Shown here: piece by piece, positions 55,767 through 63,615 of the stretch
Numbering within the stretch: position 1 is the stretch's first letter
Layout of the letters: each line of letters begins with the position of its first letter
DNA from: Gemmatimonadota bacterium
GTDB lineage: Bacteria; Gemmatimonadota; Gemmatimonadetes; Gemmatimonadales; GWC2-71-9
Assembly: GCA_016704275.1 (NCBI GenBank)
Contig: JADJAK010000002.1
Span: 682,001-746,000, forward strand
Length of the DNA: 64,000 nt
Direction of reading: 5' to 3'
Translations under genes and position numbers: made by a program
Notes under the pieces: model-generated
Database searches by the model: none
What the model was told of the DNA's origin: nothing
Seen by the model: the letters and a program-made list of their open reading frames with translations, nothing else

Positions 55767-57362
55767 TCAGGGGAGCCGCGCCTGCAGCCAGCGGACCACC
55801 GCCGCCACCGCCCCTGCCGCGAGCCGTCGCTCGGGGAGCAGCAGGTAGCCAGCGGGATCGCCACTGCGGTCGGCCAGGAAGAGATGGTTCACGTCCGGAA
55901 GCCGCTCCACCGCGGCGTCCGCGCCGGCACGTCGGAGCGCGGCCGCCAGTTCTGCCGCCTGGCTGACCGGCACCTGGGTGTCCTGGTCGCCATGGAGCAG
56001 CAGGGTCGGTACCCGGACGCGCTTGGCGGCGGCTCGGGGGTCATAGCCGAGGAGGGCACGGAAGCCGCGCGAGTCGCGCCGCAACGCCTCGACCGCCTCA
56101 CTCGAGCCCTGCAGCAGCGCCTCGATCAAGGCCGGTTGCCTGTCAGGCGCGCTGTCGCGGACCATGCGGGTCGCGCCGTAGCGCTGCTGCAGCGCGACCA
56201 GTTCCCGACCGGGCCGCGATGGTGCAGCCAACAGCACCAGCGTCTTGGCATCGGCGCCGTTGGCGACCGCCTGCATCGCCACCAACGCGCCTTCGCTGTG
56301 GCCGACGATGCCGAGCGCCTCGGCATCGACGCCTGGAAGGGCCGCCAGGAGCCGCAATGCCCGCGAGGCGTCTTCGGCGAGCTCATTGATAGTCCGGGAG
56401 GGGTAGTCGCCGCCGGAGGCCCCTACGCCGCGATCATCGAGGCGGAGCGAGGCGATGCCCTGCGCCGCCAACGAGTCGGCCAGTTCACGCAGCGGTCGAT
56501 AGCCGAGCATGGTGCTGCCGTCGCGATCCTGTGCCCCCGAGCCGGAGAGGAGCAGCACGGCGGCGTGGGGCGCGGGGCCATTCGGCATGGTGAGGGTGCC
56601 GCCGAGGGTGACGCCGCCACCAACGGGCACGGTGACCGCACTCGTTTGCCACGGCGCCCCGGCTGGCGCGGTGTAGTCGCCCAGATCGACGAGCCAGCCA
56701 TCGGCGGCGGCGCGATCGGCCAGTCGCACCACGCGGAGCGGCTGGCCCTCGGCGCCGCGCCCGCCGCCGCCACTGATGGTCCCCTCCGCGTCCACGGCCA
56801 ATCGCAGCTGCCATTCTGCCGACTCGACGAGCAGCGTGTCGACGCCGATCGCGGTGACCCGCAGCGTATCGATCACCATCCGATCGCCCAGCAGCGTCAC
56901 GGTGGGGGTGAACCAGTTGCCGTTGTACCAGATGTCGCCCTGCTGATCGGCGCGATGCAGTTGCCGTTGCAGCATCGCGAGCGACCGCGGGGCCAGCAGC
57001 GCGCTCCCCGCGGGGGTCTCGCGGCGCGCCGTCGGACGCCCCTCCGCCCCCATGCGGAGCGCGGCGAACCCGGGCACGCTGACGGCCTCGGCCCGCTCGG
57101 CGAGGTCAGGCTGGCCGCTGATGCGAGTCAGCCGCTCAAGTCGTGCCTCGGGGTCTTCATCGAGACGAAGGCGGAGTGGTGCGCCGCCGCCCGGCACCCG
57201 CTGCTCGGCGCGGATCGCGCCACCGAGCGCGACCCAGCGCTCGACGAGGGTGGTGTCGCCGCGCGCGCCGAGGAGGGCGAAGGCGCGGGCCTCGAGCTTC
57301 GCTCCCTGCGCGGAGAGCGCAGCCGGAAGGAGCAGCAGGGCGGCCAGCAGTGGGCGCGGCAT
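55767..57362 (-). CDS. Secreted alpha/beta hydrolase
   Basis: 531 aa from ATG 57362, signal peptide ending ALSAQ. A ~230-residue N-terminal strand-rich region (LLVESAEWQLRLAVDAEGT) precedes an alpha/beta-hydrolase domain: LLLSGSGAQDRDG (oxyanion loop), DDRGVGASGGDY, nucleophile elbow GHSEGAL, then LLLHGDQDTQVP (Asp) and LPDVNHLF (His). Full triad present; similar to secreted S9/acyl-peptidase-like esterases. It stands 20 nt downstream of the lipoprotein start, so they share the strand but probably not a function. Confidence 0.82.
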   Translation of the reverse strand: MPRPLLAALLLLPAALSAQGAKLEARAFALLGARGDTTLVERWVALGGAIRAEQRVPGGGAPLRLRLDEDPEARLERLTRISGQPDLAERAEAVSVPGFAALRMGAEGRPTARRETPAGSALLAPRSLAMLQRQLHRADQQGDIWYNGNWFTPTVTLLGDRMVIDTLRVTAIGVDTLLVESAEWQLRLAVDAEGTISGGGGRGAEGQPLRVVRLADRAAADGWLVDLGDYTAPAGAPWQTSAVTVPVGGGVTLGGTLTMPNGPAPHAAVLLLSGSGAQDRDGSTMLGYRPLRELADSLAAQGIASLRLDDRGVGASGGDYPSRTINELAEDASRALRLLAALPGVDAEALGIVGHSEGALVAMQAVANGADAKTLVLLAAPSRPGRELVALQQRYGATRMVRDSAPDRQPALIEALLQGSSEAVEALRRDSRGFRALLGYDPRAAAKRVRVPTLLLHGDQDTQVPVSQAAELAAALRRAGADAAVERLPDVNHLFLADRSGDPAGYLLLPERRLAAGAVAAVVRWLQARLP

Positions 57363-57410
57363 GGGGGAAATGAAACACCCCAGCCGAGGTTCGGCGCCCC
57401 TACCGCCGCA

Positions 57411-57553
57411 GTGAACGGTGAACGGGGGAGCCGTAGAGTTTGTCATCCTGAGCGAAGCACCCCGAAGGGGTGCGAAGTCGAAGGACCTCTCTCCGCACGC
57501 TGGGACAGAGGTCCTTCGACTGCGCCCGCTTCGCGGGCTCCGCTCAGGATGAC
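57411..57553. repeat. GGTGAAC heptamers plus palindromic C element (copy 5)
   Basis: Two GGTGAAC units (57410-57423) precede a C element at 57442-57553. This subtype has CACCCCGAAGGGGTG in its left arm instead of GACGGCGAAGCCGGC. It lies between two minus-strand genes. The outer ends (GTCATCCTGAGCG and CGCTCAGGATGAC) equal those of the other copies. Confidence 0.85.
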
Positions 57554-57564
57554 AAGAGTTCCCC

Positions 57565-58470
57565 CTACCTCGGCAACGGCGGCCGCAGCGTCGGACGCAC
57601 CACCAGAATCAGCGTCCCCTTCTGATTTGGAATCGACCCACTGCCCAGGACAACTGCCTCCCCGACCGGCATCGTGATCTGGCTGGAGATCAGCTGCTGC
57701 GGTGTCGTCGACACGTAGGCAGCCGTCCGCGAAGGCGCCACCGAGTCCGCGACCATCCGCCGAGTAGGTCCCGACAGGAGGTCGACCATGATCACCACCG
57801 TCGGTGCCGCGCCGAGTCGGACCCGGCCGACGGTTCCGGTGATGGTCAGGGGAACCGACTCCCCGTTCATGGTGACGGTGAACGAGGAGAAGTCGACGAC
57901 GAGTGCGGTGCCTTCCGCGACGAGCCGATACCCCGGGTACCGAAACACCCCACGCAGTGCCTTGTCGACATCCGCAATCGCCGGGTCTGTCGTCGGCGCG
58001 TCGCTGTTGGCGAGAACCTGAAAATGGAGCACCATGGTGCTCGGCGGTCGGTCGAACTCGCGCAGCACGCTGTCGATCGTGGTCAGGATGCTCTGCTGCT
58101 CGCGCACGGTGATCGCGTTGACCCTGGGCCCACCATCGTACACCGCGCTCCCCGGCGAGCGAACGTAGGGCCCGACCAACTTGGCCGCCTCTTCCGAATC
58201 GAGGTACCGCAGCGCAAAGGTCCGGACGGCGATGGTGTCAGCCTGATCGCTGAAACCGAACCTGCCGATTGACCAAGCCCCCTGCTGCGATTTCGGCTCC
58301 TCGACCCCCAGAAAGCCTCCTTCGCCACCGTTGCCGAGCCGGAAGTGAAGCTTGAACGGCTCTTTCTGCGTGACCGGAAAGGTCACCGCCGTCGCAGTGG
58401 CCTGCCCCGCCGCCGGCGCGCACGCCGCCAGCAGCAGCATCGCCGTCATCCCACGCATCATGTTGTTCAT
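57565..58470 (-). CDS. Mini-secretin-like lipoprotein in an ECF sigma operon
   Basis: 301 aa. Lipobox LLAAC near residue 17. Residues ~80-140 resemble the NolW/secretin short domain (VRTFALRYLDSEEAAKLVGP to ITVREQQSILTTIDSVLREF). The C-terminal part (~150-300) ends VVLGSGSIPNQKGTLILVVRP, which recalls the closing strands of secretins. The usual N0 domain and long barrel are absent. It follows sigma and anti-sigma genes by 21 nt. Pore formation is speculative; an envelope sensor role is possible. Confidence 0.65.
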   Translation of the reverse strand: MNNMMRGMTAMLLLAACAPAAGQATATAVTFPVTQKEPFKLHFRLGNGGEGGFLGVEEPKSQQGAWSIGRFGFSDQADTIAVRTFALRYLDSEEAAKLVGPYVRSPGSAVYDGGPRVNAITVREQQSILTTIDSVLREFDRPPSTMVLHFQVLANSDAPTTDPAIADVDKALRGVFRYPGYRLVAEGTALVVDFSSFTVTMNGESVPLTITGTVGRVRLGAAPTVVIMVDLLSGPTRRMVADSVAPSRTAAYVSTTPQQLISSQITMPVGEAVVLGSGSIPNQKGTLILVVRPTLRPPLPR

Positions 58471-58491
58471 CGAGTGTTCCTCGGAGTGTGG

Positions 58492-59124
58492 TCAGTTGAG
58501 CCAGATGACCGTCACGCCGGGCACGGCGGAACGGAGAATGGTTGCACGCTTCGATGGTGGTGGTTCCACGATCACCGCACCGCGCGCATCGGTCACGCGT
58601 CCTCGGCGGTTCGTCGAGATCGGCGTCACCTTCACCGGGGTCGGCGCCGGCTCCGCTTCGACAATCACCGGCTCGACACGGAAGGCGACCAGCTGCGGCA
58701 CCGGTCGCACCCGCACCCGCCGCAATCCCGCAGATCGAGCCCTCGGCGCCGGGGCCACCGAGCGCGGTGCCTCGGCGACGGCCACCAGTGTCGGCGCAAT
58801 CGCGGGCGGCGGCGGCGGCGTCACCGCGGAACTCACGGGGGCAGGCACCACGATGGCGGGGGTGTTGCCGCGCCAGAGCAGCACCGCCACTGCCGCGGCC
58901 GCCATGCCCGGCACCAGCCACCACCTCGACAGCCGCCGCTCCGGGTGAGCCCCGGCCGCCCGCACCGCAAAGGCGAGCTGCGCCGTGTCCGCAATCAGTC
59001 GCTCGGCCACCGCGGCACACTTCGGGCAATCGGCCAGGTGCCGAGTCAACGGCGTGTCGACCACGCGGCGGAGTTCGTCCGGCTCCGCCTCGAGCAGCTG
59101 CATCAGCATCGGTTCGCAGCTCAT
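58492..59124 (-). CDS. Anti-sigma factor (zf-HC2 type)
   Basis: 210 aa. The N-terminal zinc-finger anti-sigma domain has HLADCPKC (H-x3-C-x2-C) and an upstream Cys (MSCEPM). One membrane helix at ~70-88 (WWLVPGMAAAAVAVLLW). A ~120-residue Pro/Ala-rich periplasmic part follows, with SAVPGVTVIWL at the end. It should hold the ECF sigma factor encoded just upstream (ATGA overlap) inactive at the membrane until an envelope signal arrives. Confidence 0.85.
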   Translation of the reverse strand: MSCEPMLMQLLEAEPDELRRVVDTPLTRHLADCPKCAAVAERLIADTAQLAFAVRAAGAHPERRLSRWWLVPGMAAAAVAVLLWRGNTPAIVVPAPVSSAVTPPPPPAIAPTLVAVAEAPRSVAPAPRARSAGLRRVRVRPVPQLVAFRVEPVIVEAEPAPTPVKVTPISTNRRGRVTDARGAVIVEPPPSKRATILRSAVPGVTVIWLN

Positions 59125-59714
59125 CGGCCAAACTCCTGAAGCAGGTCGGGGTGCTCGGCGAGCATTCGCAGGCGAATCGTCTGGCGGGCGCGTGCCAGCA
59201 GTACCCGAACCGTCGAGGGAGCAATGCCGAGTGTCTCGGCGACTTCCTGCACGGGACGCTGCTCCAGATCAACCATCGTGAACACCTCTTGCTGCCTCGG
59301 GGTCAACTCGGCTCGAAAGCTCCGGACCAGCTCCGCCACTCCATCGGCGTCCAACGGGGGCGCGGCATCGGCTGGTGGCGCGGTCGTCTCGCCGTCGCCA
59401 TACCGCTCCAGCAGGGCGGATCGTCGTCGCTGCTTGACGCGTCGGTCATGCGCCGCATTCCAGGTCAGCCGGTAGAGCCAGCTGCTGAGCACCGACCGCC
59501 CCTCGAAGGTGTGCACCTTCCGGTGCAGCCGAAGCAGCACCTCCTGGGCGATGTCCTCGGCGTCATCGGCATCGCCGCTGAAGCGGCGCGCCCAGCCGTG
59601 GATCCGCTCCCGCACGCTCCGCACGAGGGCCGCAAAGGCGGCGTCCTGTTCAGGCGAGGGATGGAGACGGTCATCGTCGCGCGGCTCGGTGATCGGTCGC
59701 TCCAAGGAGTGCAC
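59121..59714 (-). CDS. ECF-type RNA polymerase sigma factor
   Basis: 197 aa, GTG start. Sigma region 2 (DADDAEDIAQEVLLRLHRKV, SSWLYRLTWNAAHDRRV) and region 4.2 (LTPRQQEVFTMVDLEQRPVQ, then LGIAPSTVRVLLARARQTIR) in normal spacing. It would direct transcription of an envelope-response regulon that probably includes its own operon. The upstream 70 bp show no clear SD. Confidence 0.9.
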   Translation of the reverse strand: MHSLERPITEPRDDDRLHPSPEQDAAFAALVRSVRERIHGWARRFSGDADDAEDIAQEVLLRLHRKVHTFEGRSVLSSWLYRLTWNAAHDRRVKQRRRSALLERYGDGETTAPPADAAPPLDADGVAELVRSFRAELTPRQQEVFTMVDLEQRPVQEVAETLGIAPSTVRVLLARARQTIRLRMLAEHPDLLQEFGR

Positions 59715-59781
59715 GGCGATGGGACGATGCGAGGGGCGGAAGTGCTTACGGAGGGGTGCGGAGGACTATACCACGCGGAGG

Positions 59782-59972
59782 GGTGAACGGTGAACGGTGA
59801 ACGGTGAACGGGGGCGCCGTCGCGTTTGTCATCCTGAGCGAAGCACCCCGAAGGGGTGCGCAGTCGAAGGACCTCTATCCCGGCGCACGGAGAGAGGTCC
59901 TTCGACTTCGCGCCGGCTACGCCGTCGCTGCGCTCAGGATGACAAACTCTGCGGCACCCTTACGACCTACGA
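59782..59972. repeat. GGTGAAC heptamers, palindromic C element and GTCGTAG-type heptamers (copy 6)
   Basis: Four perfect GGTGAAC units (59782-59809), a C element (59828-59943, CACCCC subtype on the left arm), then TACGACC heptamers running into the TAG stop of the cupredoxin gene. All three repeat families meet here except family A. Confidence 0.88.
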
Positions 59973-59973
59973 C

Positions 59974-60399
59974 CTACGACTCGATCTTCACATGCCCCAC
60001 CATCCCCAGCAACGCATGCGGGTCACACTGGAAGTAGAGCGTCTTCCCGACCGGGAAGTTCACGATCACGTCGAACGTCTGGCCTGGCAGCTGGAGCATG
60101 TCGCTCGCGGGCGGCAAGTTGGGGATCCCCGGGTTGCTGTCGGCGAGAAAGTGGACGTTGTGCACGCCGACCTGCAGCGTGAAGCGGAGCACATCGCCGG
60201 GATGCGCCTCGATCTCGGCGGGTTCATAACGGTTGCTGGTGCCATCGGTGATCATCTGGATCTCGATCACCTTGCCGGTCGCGGCGGGCGCGGTCGGTGC
60301 TGCGGGGGCAGCATCACCAGCGGGAGCCGCATCCTTCGCGCCACCACAGGCGGCGAGCAGGAGGGCGACGAGGGCAAGAGTGCGGGGGGTCATCGTCAT
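59974..60399 (-). CDS. Lipoprotein cupredoxin (plastocyanin/azurin-like)
   Basis: 141 aa. Lipobox LLAAC, an Ala/Pro linker, then a blue-copper fold: YEPAEIEAHPGDVLRF, first His in VGVHNVHFL, and the C-terminal cluster FQCDPHALLGMVGH giving Cys, His and Met ligands. It should carry one electron in the periplasm. Located 25 nt after nosY, it is a plausible electron donor to nitrous oxide reductase. The TAG stop is part of a GTCGTAG heptamer. Confidence 0.88.
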   Translation of the reverse strand: MTMTPRTLALVALLLAACGGAKDAAPAGDAAPAAPTAPAATGKVIEIQMITDGTSNRYEPAEIEAHPGDVLRFTLQVGVHNVHFLADSNPGIPNLPPASDMLQLPGQTFDVIVNFPVGKTLYFQCDPHALLGMVGHVKIES

Positions 60400-60424
60400 G
60401 GTCAGATCCTTTCGGGTTACGAAG

Positions 60425-61216
60425 TCAGAAGTCTTTGCGGGCGAAGCTTCGCGCCGCAATCACGCAGGGAACCACCAGCCACAGGGCGAGCAACGACACC
60501 AGCATCACGCGGCCACCGCTGCTCCCCAGGCTCCGCTGCACCACCGCCCCGGTGTAGCCGAGGAGAGCGGCGGCGTCGCTGCCGAGGAGGAGGAGGACCC
60601 GCGCGAGATCGAACGGATTGAGGGCGAGCATGACCAGCATCGGCAGCTCGATGGGACGATCGCCGAAGAGCAGCGCCAACAGCAGCAGCACCCCATCCCA
60701 GAGCACCGCCGTCACCAGCCAGACCCCGAGCGCAATCCCCAGCGCCCGCACCTTGTCGTCGGCCCCGAGCGCGATCACGAAGGCCAGTGCGGTGGAAAGC
60801 ATGGCGAGCCCAGCGGCAGCGCCAGCCAGCGCCAGCATCGGCACCAGGGCGTCGCCCAGGAGCATGCCGTGCCAGAGGAACGGCGCGAGCAGCCCGACCA
60901 CCACCACCGCCGCCAACGGCAGCGCAGTGCCGAGGTAGAGCGCGACGAAGAGCGTGCGGCGGGCAATAGGCTGTGCCAGCAGCAGCTCGGTCATCTCGCG
61001 CGCATGGTGGACCTGCATCGTGCCGACCACCAGTCCGATCAACGGCGTGAGGATCAACACCACGTCGAGCAGCGAGACGCGCGTCGTGGCGCCGCCGCCA
61101 CTGAAGCGCAGCAGCAGCTCGCCGATCAGCAGCAGCGTGGCGAGGAGACCGACCAGCCAGCGACCACGGAGGGCGTCACGCAGTACGGGTGGCAGGACGC
61201 GGAGGGCGGTGTTCAT
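60425..61216 (-). CDS. nosY: ABC-2 permease of the Nos copper/sulfur system
   Basis: 263 aa with six membrane segments (first at ~20-38, last at ~240-258). The NosY pattern is present: LTPLIGLVVGTMQVHHAREMTEL and LLAQPIARRTLFVALYLG. With NosF it forms the transporter that, with NosD, matures the CuZ centre of NosZ, supplying sulfur or helping metallocluster assembly. Overlaps nosF by 4 nt. Confidence 0.9.
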   Translation of the reverse strand: MNTALRVLPPVLRDALRGRWLVGLLATLLLIGELLLRFSGGGATTRVSLLDVVLILTPLIGLVVGTMQVHHAREMTELLLAQPIARRTLFVALYLGTALPLAAVVVVGLLAPFLWHGMLLGDALVPMLALAGAAAGLAMLSTALAFVIALGADDKVRALGIALGVWLVTAVLWDGVLLLLALLFGDRPIELPMLVMLALNPFDLARVLLLLGSDAAALLGYTGAVVQRSLGSSGGRVMLVSLLALWLVVPCVIAARSFARKDF

Positions 61217-61935
61217 GCGACCGCCAGGCGGACGCCGCCGCCGAGGAGCCGCGCGACCGCGCGTTCGAGCGTCCGCTCGCCGGTGCCATGCGTCAGCGCC
61301 TTCACCGCACCCGCCCACGCCGCCTTCCCCTCGACGAGGAAGAGGACATCGTCGGCCAGCTCTTCGAGTTCCGGCAGGACGTGCGAAGTGATCAGCACCG
61401 TCGTGCCCCGCGCCCGCTCGGCGAGGATCCGGTCCTTGAGTACCCGCGCTGCGAGCGGATCAAGACCGGCCGTCGGTTCATCGAGGATGAGCAGCTTCGG
61501 CGCAAAGGCGAAGGCCAACACGGCATTGATCTTCTGCCGCGTCCCGCCGGAGAGTTCGCCAAGCGGCCGACGCATCGTGGCACCGAGGTCGAACGCCTCG
61601 GCCAGCGAGAGATCGGGCTGCGTTGTGCCGCCGCGCAGCGCAGTCACCATCGTCATCAGATCGCTGCCGCGCAGGTGCGCCGGGAAGTGGACGATCTGCG
61701 GCATGTAGCCGATCTGCGCCCGGTATTCAGGGCCGCCATCCAGGATCACGCCGTCGATGGCGACCTGCCCGGCCGTTGGCCGCGCGAGCCCCAGCAGCAC
61801 CTTGAGGAAGGTGGTCTTCCCCGCGCCGTTCGGTCCGACGAGCGCGGTGATCCGCCCCGTCCTGATCTCGGCGTCGAGCCCGGCCAGCACCGTGCGCCGA
61901 CCAAACCGCTTCACCACCCCACGCGTGACGATCAT
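61213..61935 (-). CDS. nosF: Nos-system ABC ATPase
   Basis: 240 aa from ATG 61935 (ATGA overlap with nosD). Walker A GPNGAGKTT, Q-loop GYMPQIVHFP, signature LSGGTRQK, Walker B LLILDEPTAGLDP, H-loop ITSH. The signature (GGTRQK) and the MPQ block match NosF/CcmA-type ATPases. It energises NosY. Confidence 0.92.
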   Translation of the reverse strand: MIVTRGVVKRFGRRTVLAGLDAEIRTGRITALVGPNGAGKTTFLKVLLGLARPTAGQVAIDGVILDGGPEYRAQIGYMPQIVHFPAHLRGSDLMTMVTALRGGTTQPDLSLAEAFDLGATMRRPLGELSGGTRQKINAVLAFAFAPKLLILDEPTAGLDPLAARVLKDRILAERARGTTVLITSHVLPELEELADDVLFLVEGKAAWAGAVKALTHGTGERTLERAVARLLGGGVRLAVA

Positions 61936-63149
61936 TCGCTCCCCCTGCCCCGCGACACGCGCGGGGCGCGGTCGACGACCTGCGCCGGCGTCAGTGCCGG
62001 CACCACCCGCTCCGCCGCATCGAGCACCCGGACAAAGAGCGCCCGCTGCAGCATCAGCGCCGCCGGGGCCCGCTCCACGAGCAGCGCGAAGAGCCGCACC
62101 GGATGGTGCGGCACGTCGCCGGTGCCGTCGTGGTCGAGGTCCCAACCGCGATACGCATCCCACCAGTTGCCGACAAACTCGGCATCGACCGTGCGCGCAT
62201 TCACCGCGACGTCGAAGGTGTTGCCGGCGAAGTGATTGTCCGTGAAGCGCCCACCGCTGGTACTCGCCAGCAGCCGCACCGCCCAGCCGTTGCCGGTGAA
62301 GTGATTGCCGCTGGCCTCCAATCGCTCGGCGCCGTCGGCCAGCAATCCGGTGGTGTTGCCGGTGAAGTCGTTGCCGATGAGCGTGACGTCGGCGATCTCC
62401 TTCAACAGCAGCCCGTAGGCCGTGGCACCACGATTGGCGAGGAAGTGATTCTGCGCCATCCGCACCACGTGCGAGTACATCACCGCCACGCCGCTGCCGT
62501 TGTGCTGGAAGCGGTTTCCCTCGTACGCCGAGGAGTCGGAATACATGAAGTGGAGGCCGTAGCGGAAGTTCCGCTCGCTCACGTTGCGCCGCACGGCGGC
62601 GTGGCGAGTGAACTCCAGATAGATCCCGTCGCGATGGCCGCTGACCCGGTTGTCCTCGATCGTCAGATTGCGCGACCCCCAGGAATGGATCGCGTTGCCT
62701 GTGGCCGTTTCGGTGGAGGGGCGCCCCGTCACCACGTTGCGCCGCACCACGCAGCCCTCGGTCTGGGCCAGGTAGATCGCGAAGAAGGTGTCGTCGAAGC
62801 GACTGTCTTCGATGGTGCAGCTCGAGGCGCTGTCGACGTGCACCGCCGCGCGGTCCTCGTGGTACGAGCGGCCGGTGTTGCGGAAGGTGAGGCCGCGCAG
62901 CGTCACGTACGGCGCGCGGATCACCACGATCTCGTGCGACCCCTCGCCGTCGAGGATTGCGCCGGCGTCACCGACGAGTGTCACCGGCCGGTCCAGCTGG
63001 AGCACGGGCCCGCGCCACACCCCGGCCGCCACCCGCACCGTGCCGCCATCAGGCGCCGCCGCGACCGCCGCCGCAATGCTGCGGTAGGGTCCGTCCGGCG
63101 CCACCAGCAGCGGCCCCTGCACGGCGAGGAGCGCGGCGAGGATCAGCAT
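61932..63149 (-). CDS. nosD: Periplasmic copper-related protein NosD
   Basis: 405 aa, signal peptide (LILAALLAVQ). Right-handed beta-helix with parallel repeats of the NosD/carbohydrate-binding type: SRFDDTFFAIYLAQTEG, NRVSGHRDGIYLEFT, NHFTGNGWAVRLLAST. It ends with GNWWDAYRGWDLDHDGTGD, the NosD hallmark. NosD is needed with NosFY for NosZ cofactor assembly. It starts 1 nt after nosL's stop. Confidence 0.93.
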   Translation of the reverse strand: MLILAALLAVQGPLLVAPDGPYRSIAAAVAAAPDGGTVRVAAGVWRGPVLQLDRPVTLVGDAGAILDGEGSHEIVVIRAPYVTLRGLTFRNTGRSYHEDRAAVHVDSASSCTIEDSRFDDTFFAIYLAQTEGCVVRRNVVTGRPSTETATGNAIHSWGSRNLTIEDNRVSGHRDGIYLEFTRHAAVRRNVSERNFRYGLHFMYSDSSAYEGNRFQHNGSGVAVMYSHVVRMAQNHFLANRGATAYGLLLKEIADVTLIGNDFTGNTTGLLADGAERLEASGNHFTGNGWAVRLLASTSGGRFTDNHFAGNTFDVAVNARTVDAEFVGNWWDAYRGWDLDHDGTGDVPHHPVRLFALLVERAPAALMLQRALFVRVLDAAERVVPALTPAQVVDRAPRVSRGRGSE

Positions 63150-63150
63150 G

Positions 63151-63615
63151 TCAGTGCCCGCCCGCGTGGGCGGTGGTGGTCTGCATTCCTTCCTTCGCAA
63201 CGGTGGCACGGACCTCGTCCCATGTCAGCGCCGGCCCATCCCAGTCGGTGCGGCCCGCGGCCTTCGCCACGGCAACAAAGCCCTTCCCCATCGGAGACTT
63301 CCCCGTGGCGGTCCGATGGAAGCGCAGCTCTGCGACCGGGTAGAGCGTCCCGGGTGCCGACGCATCGGCAATCCAGACGCCGCGCGGCGGCTCCGGCTGG
63401 GCATCGGTCCACGCGGCGAGGCATTCGATCGAATCGAAGTGGAGCGTCCGCCCACCGCTGGTGATCGCGGCGGCGCCAAAGCGCTGATCGCTCACCGTCA
63501 TCCGGCAGAAGTCGCAGTTGTCGACATCCCAGGCCATCGAGGGCGTCGACGGGGCACAGCTCATCAACCCCAGGACGGCAACGAGCGCAGTGGCCGCGGC
63601 AGCATGGCGGATCAC
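63151..63615 (-). CDS. nosL: Copper chaperone lipoprotein NosL
   Basis: 154 aa from GTG 63615. Lipobox LGLMSC (C20), then the NosL signature NCDFCRMTVSDQRFGA with C34, C37 and M39 as Cu(I) ligands, and GGRTLHFDSIECL. It delivers Cu(I) to NosZ. Overlaps the membrane-protein gene (GTGA). A His tail (TTTAHAGGH) ends the protein. Confidence 0.92.
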   Translation of the reverse strand: MIRHAAAATALVAVLGLMSCAPSTPSMAWDVDNCDFCRMTVSDQRFGAAAITSGGRTLHFDSIECLAAWTDAQPEPPRGVWIADASAPGTLYPVAELRFHRTATGKSPMGKGFVAVAKAAGRTDWDGPALTWDEVRATVAKEGMQTTTAHAGGH

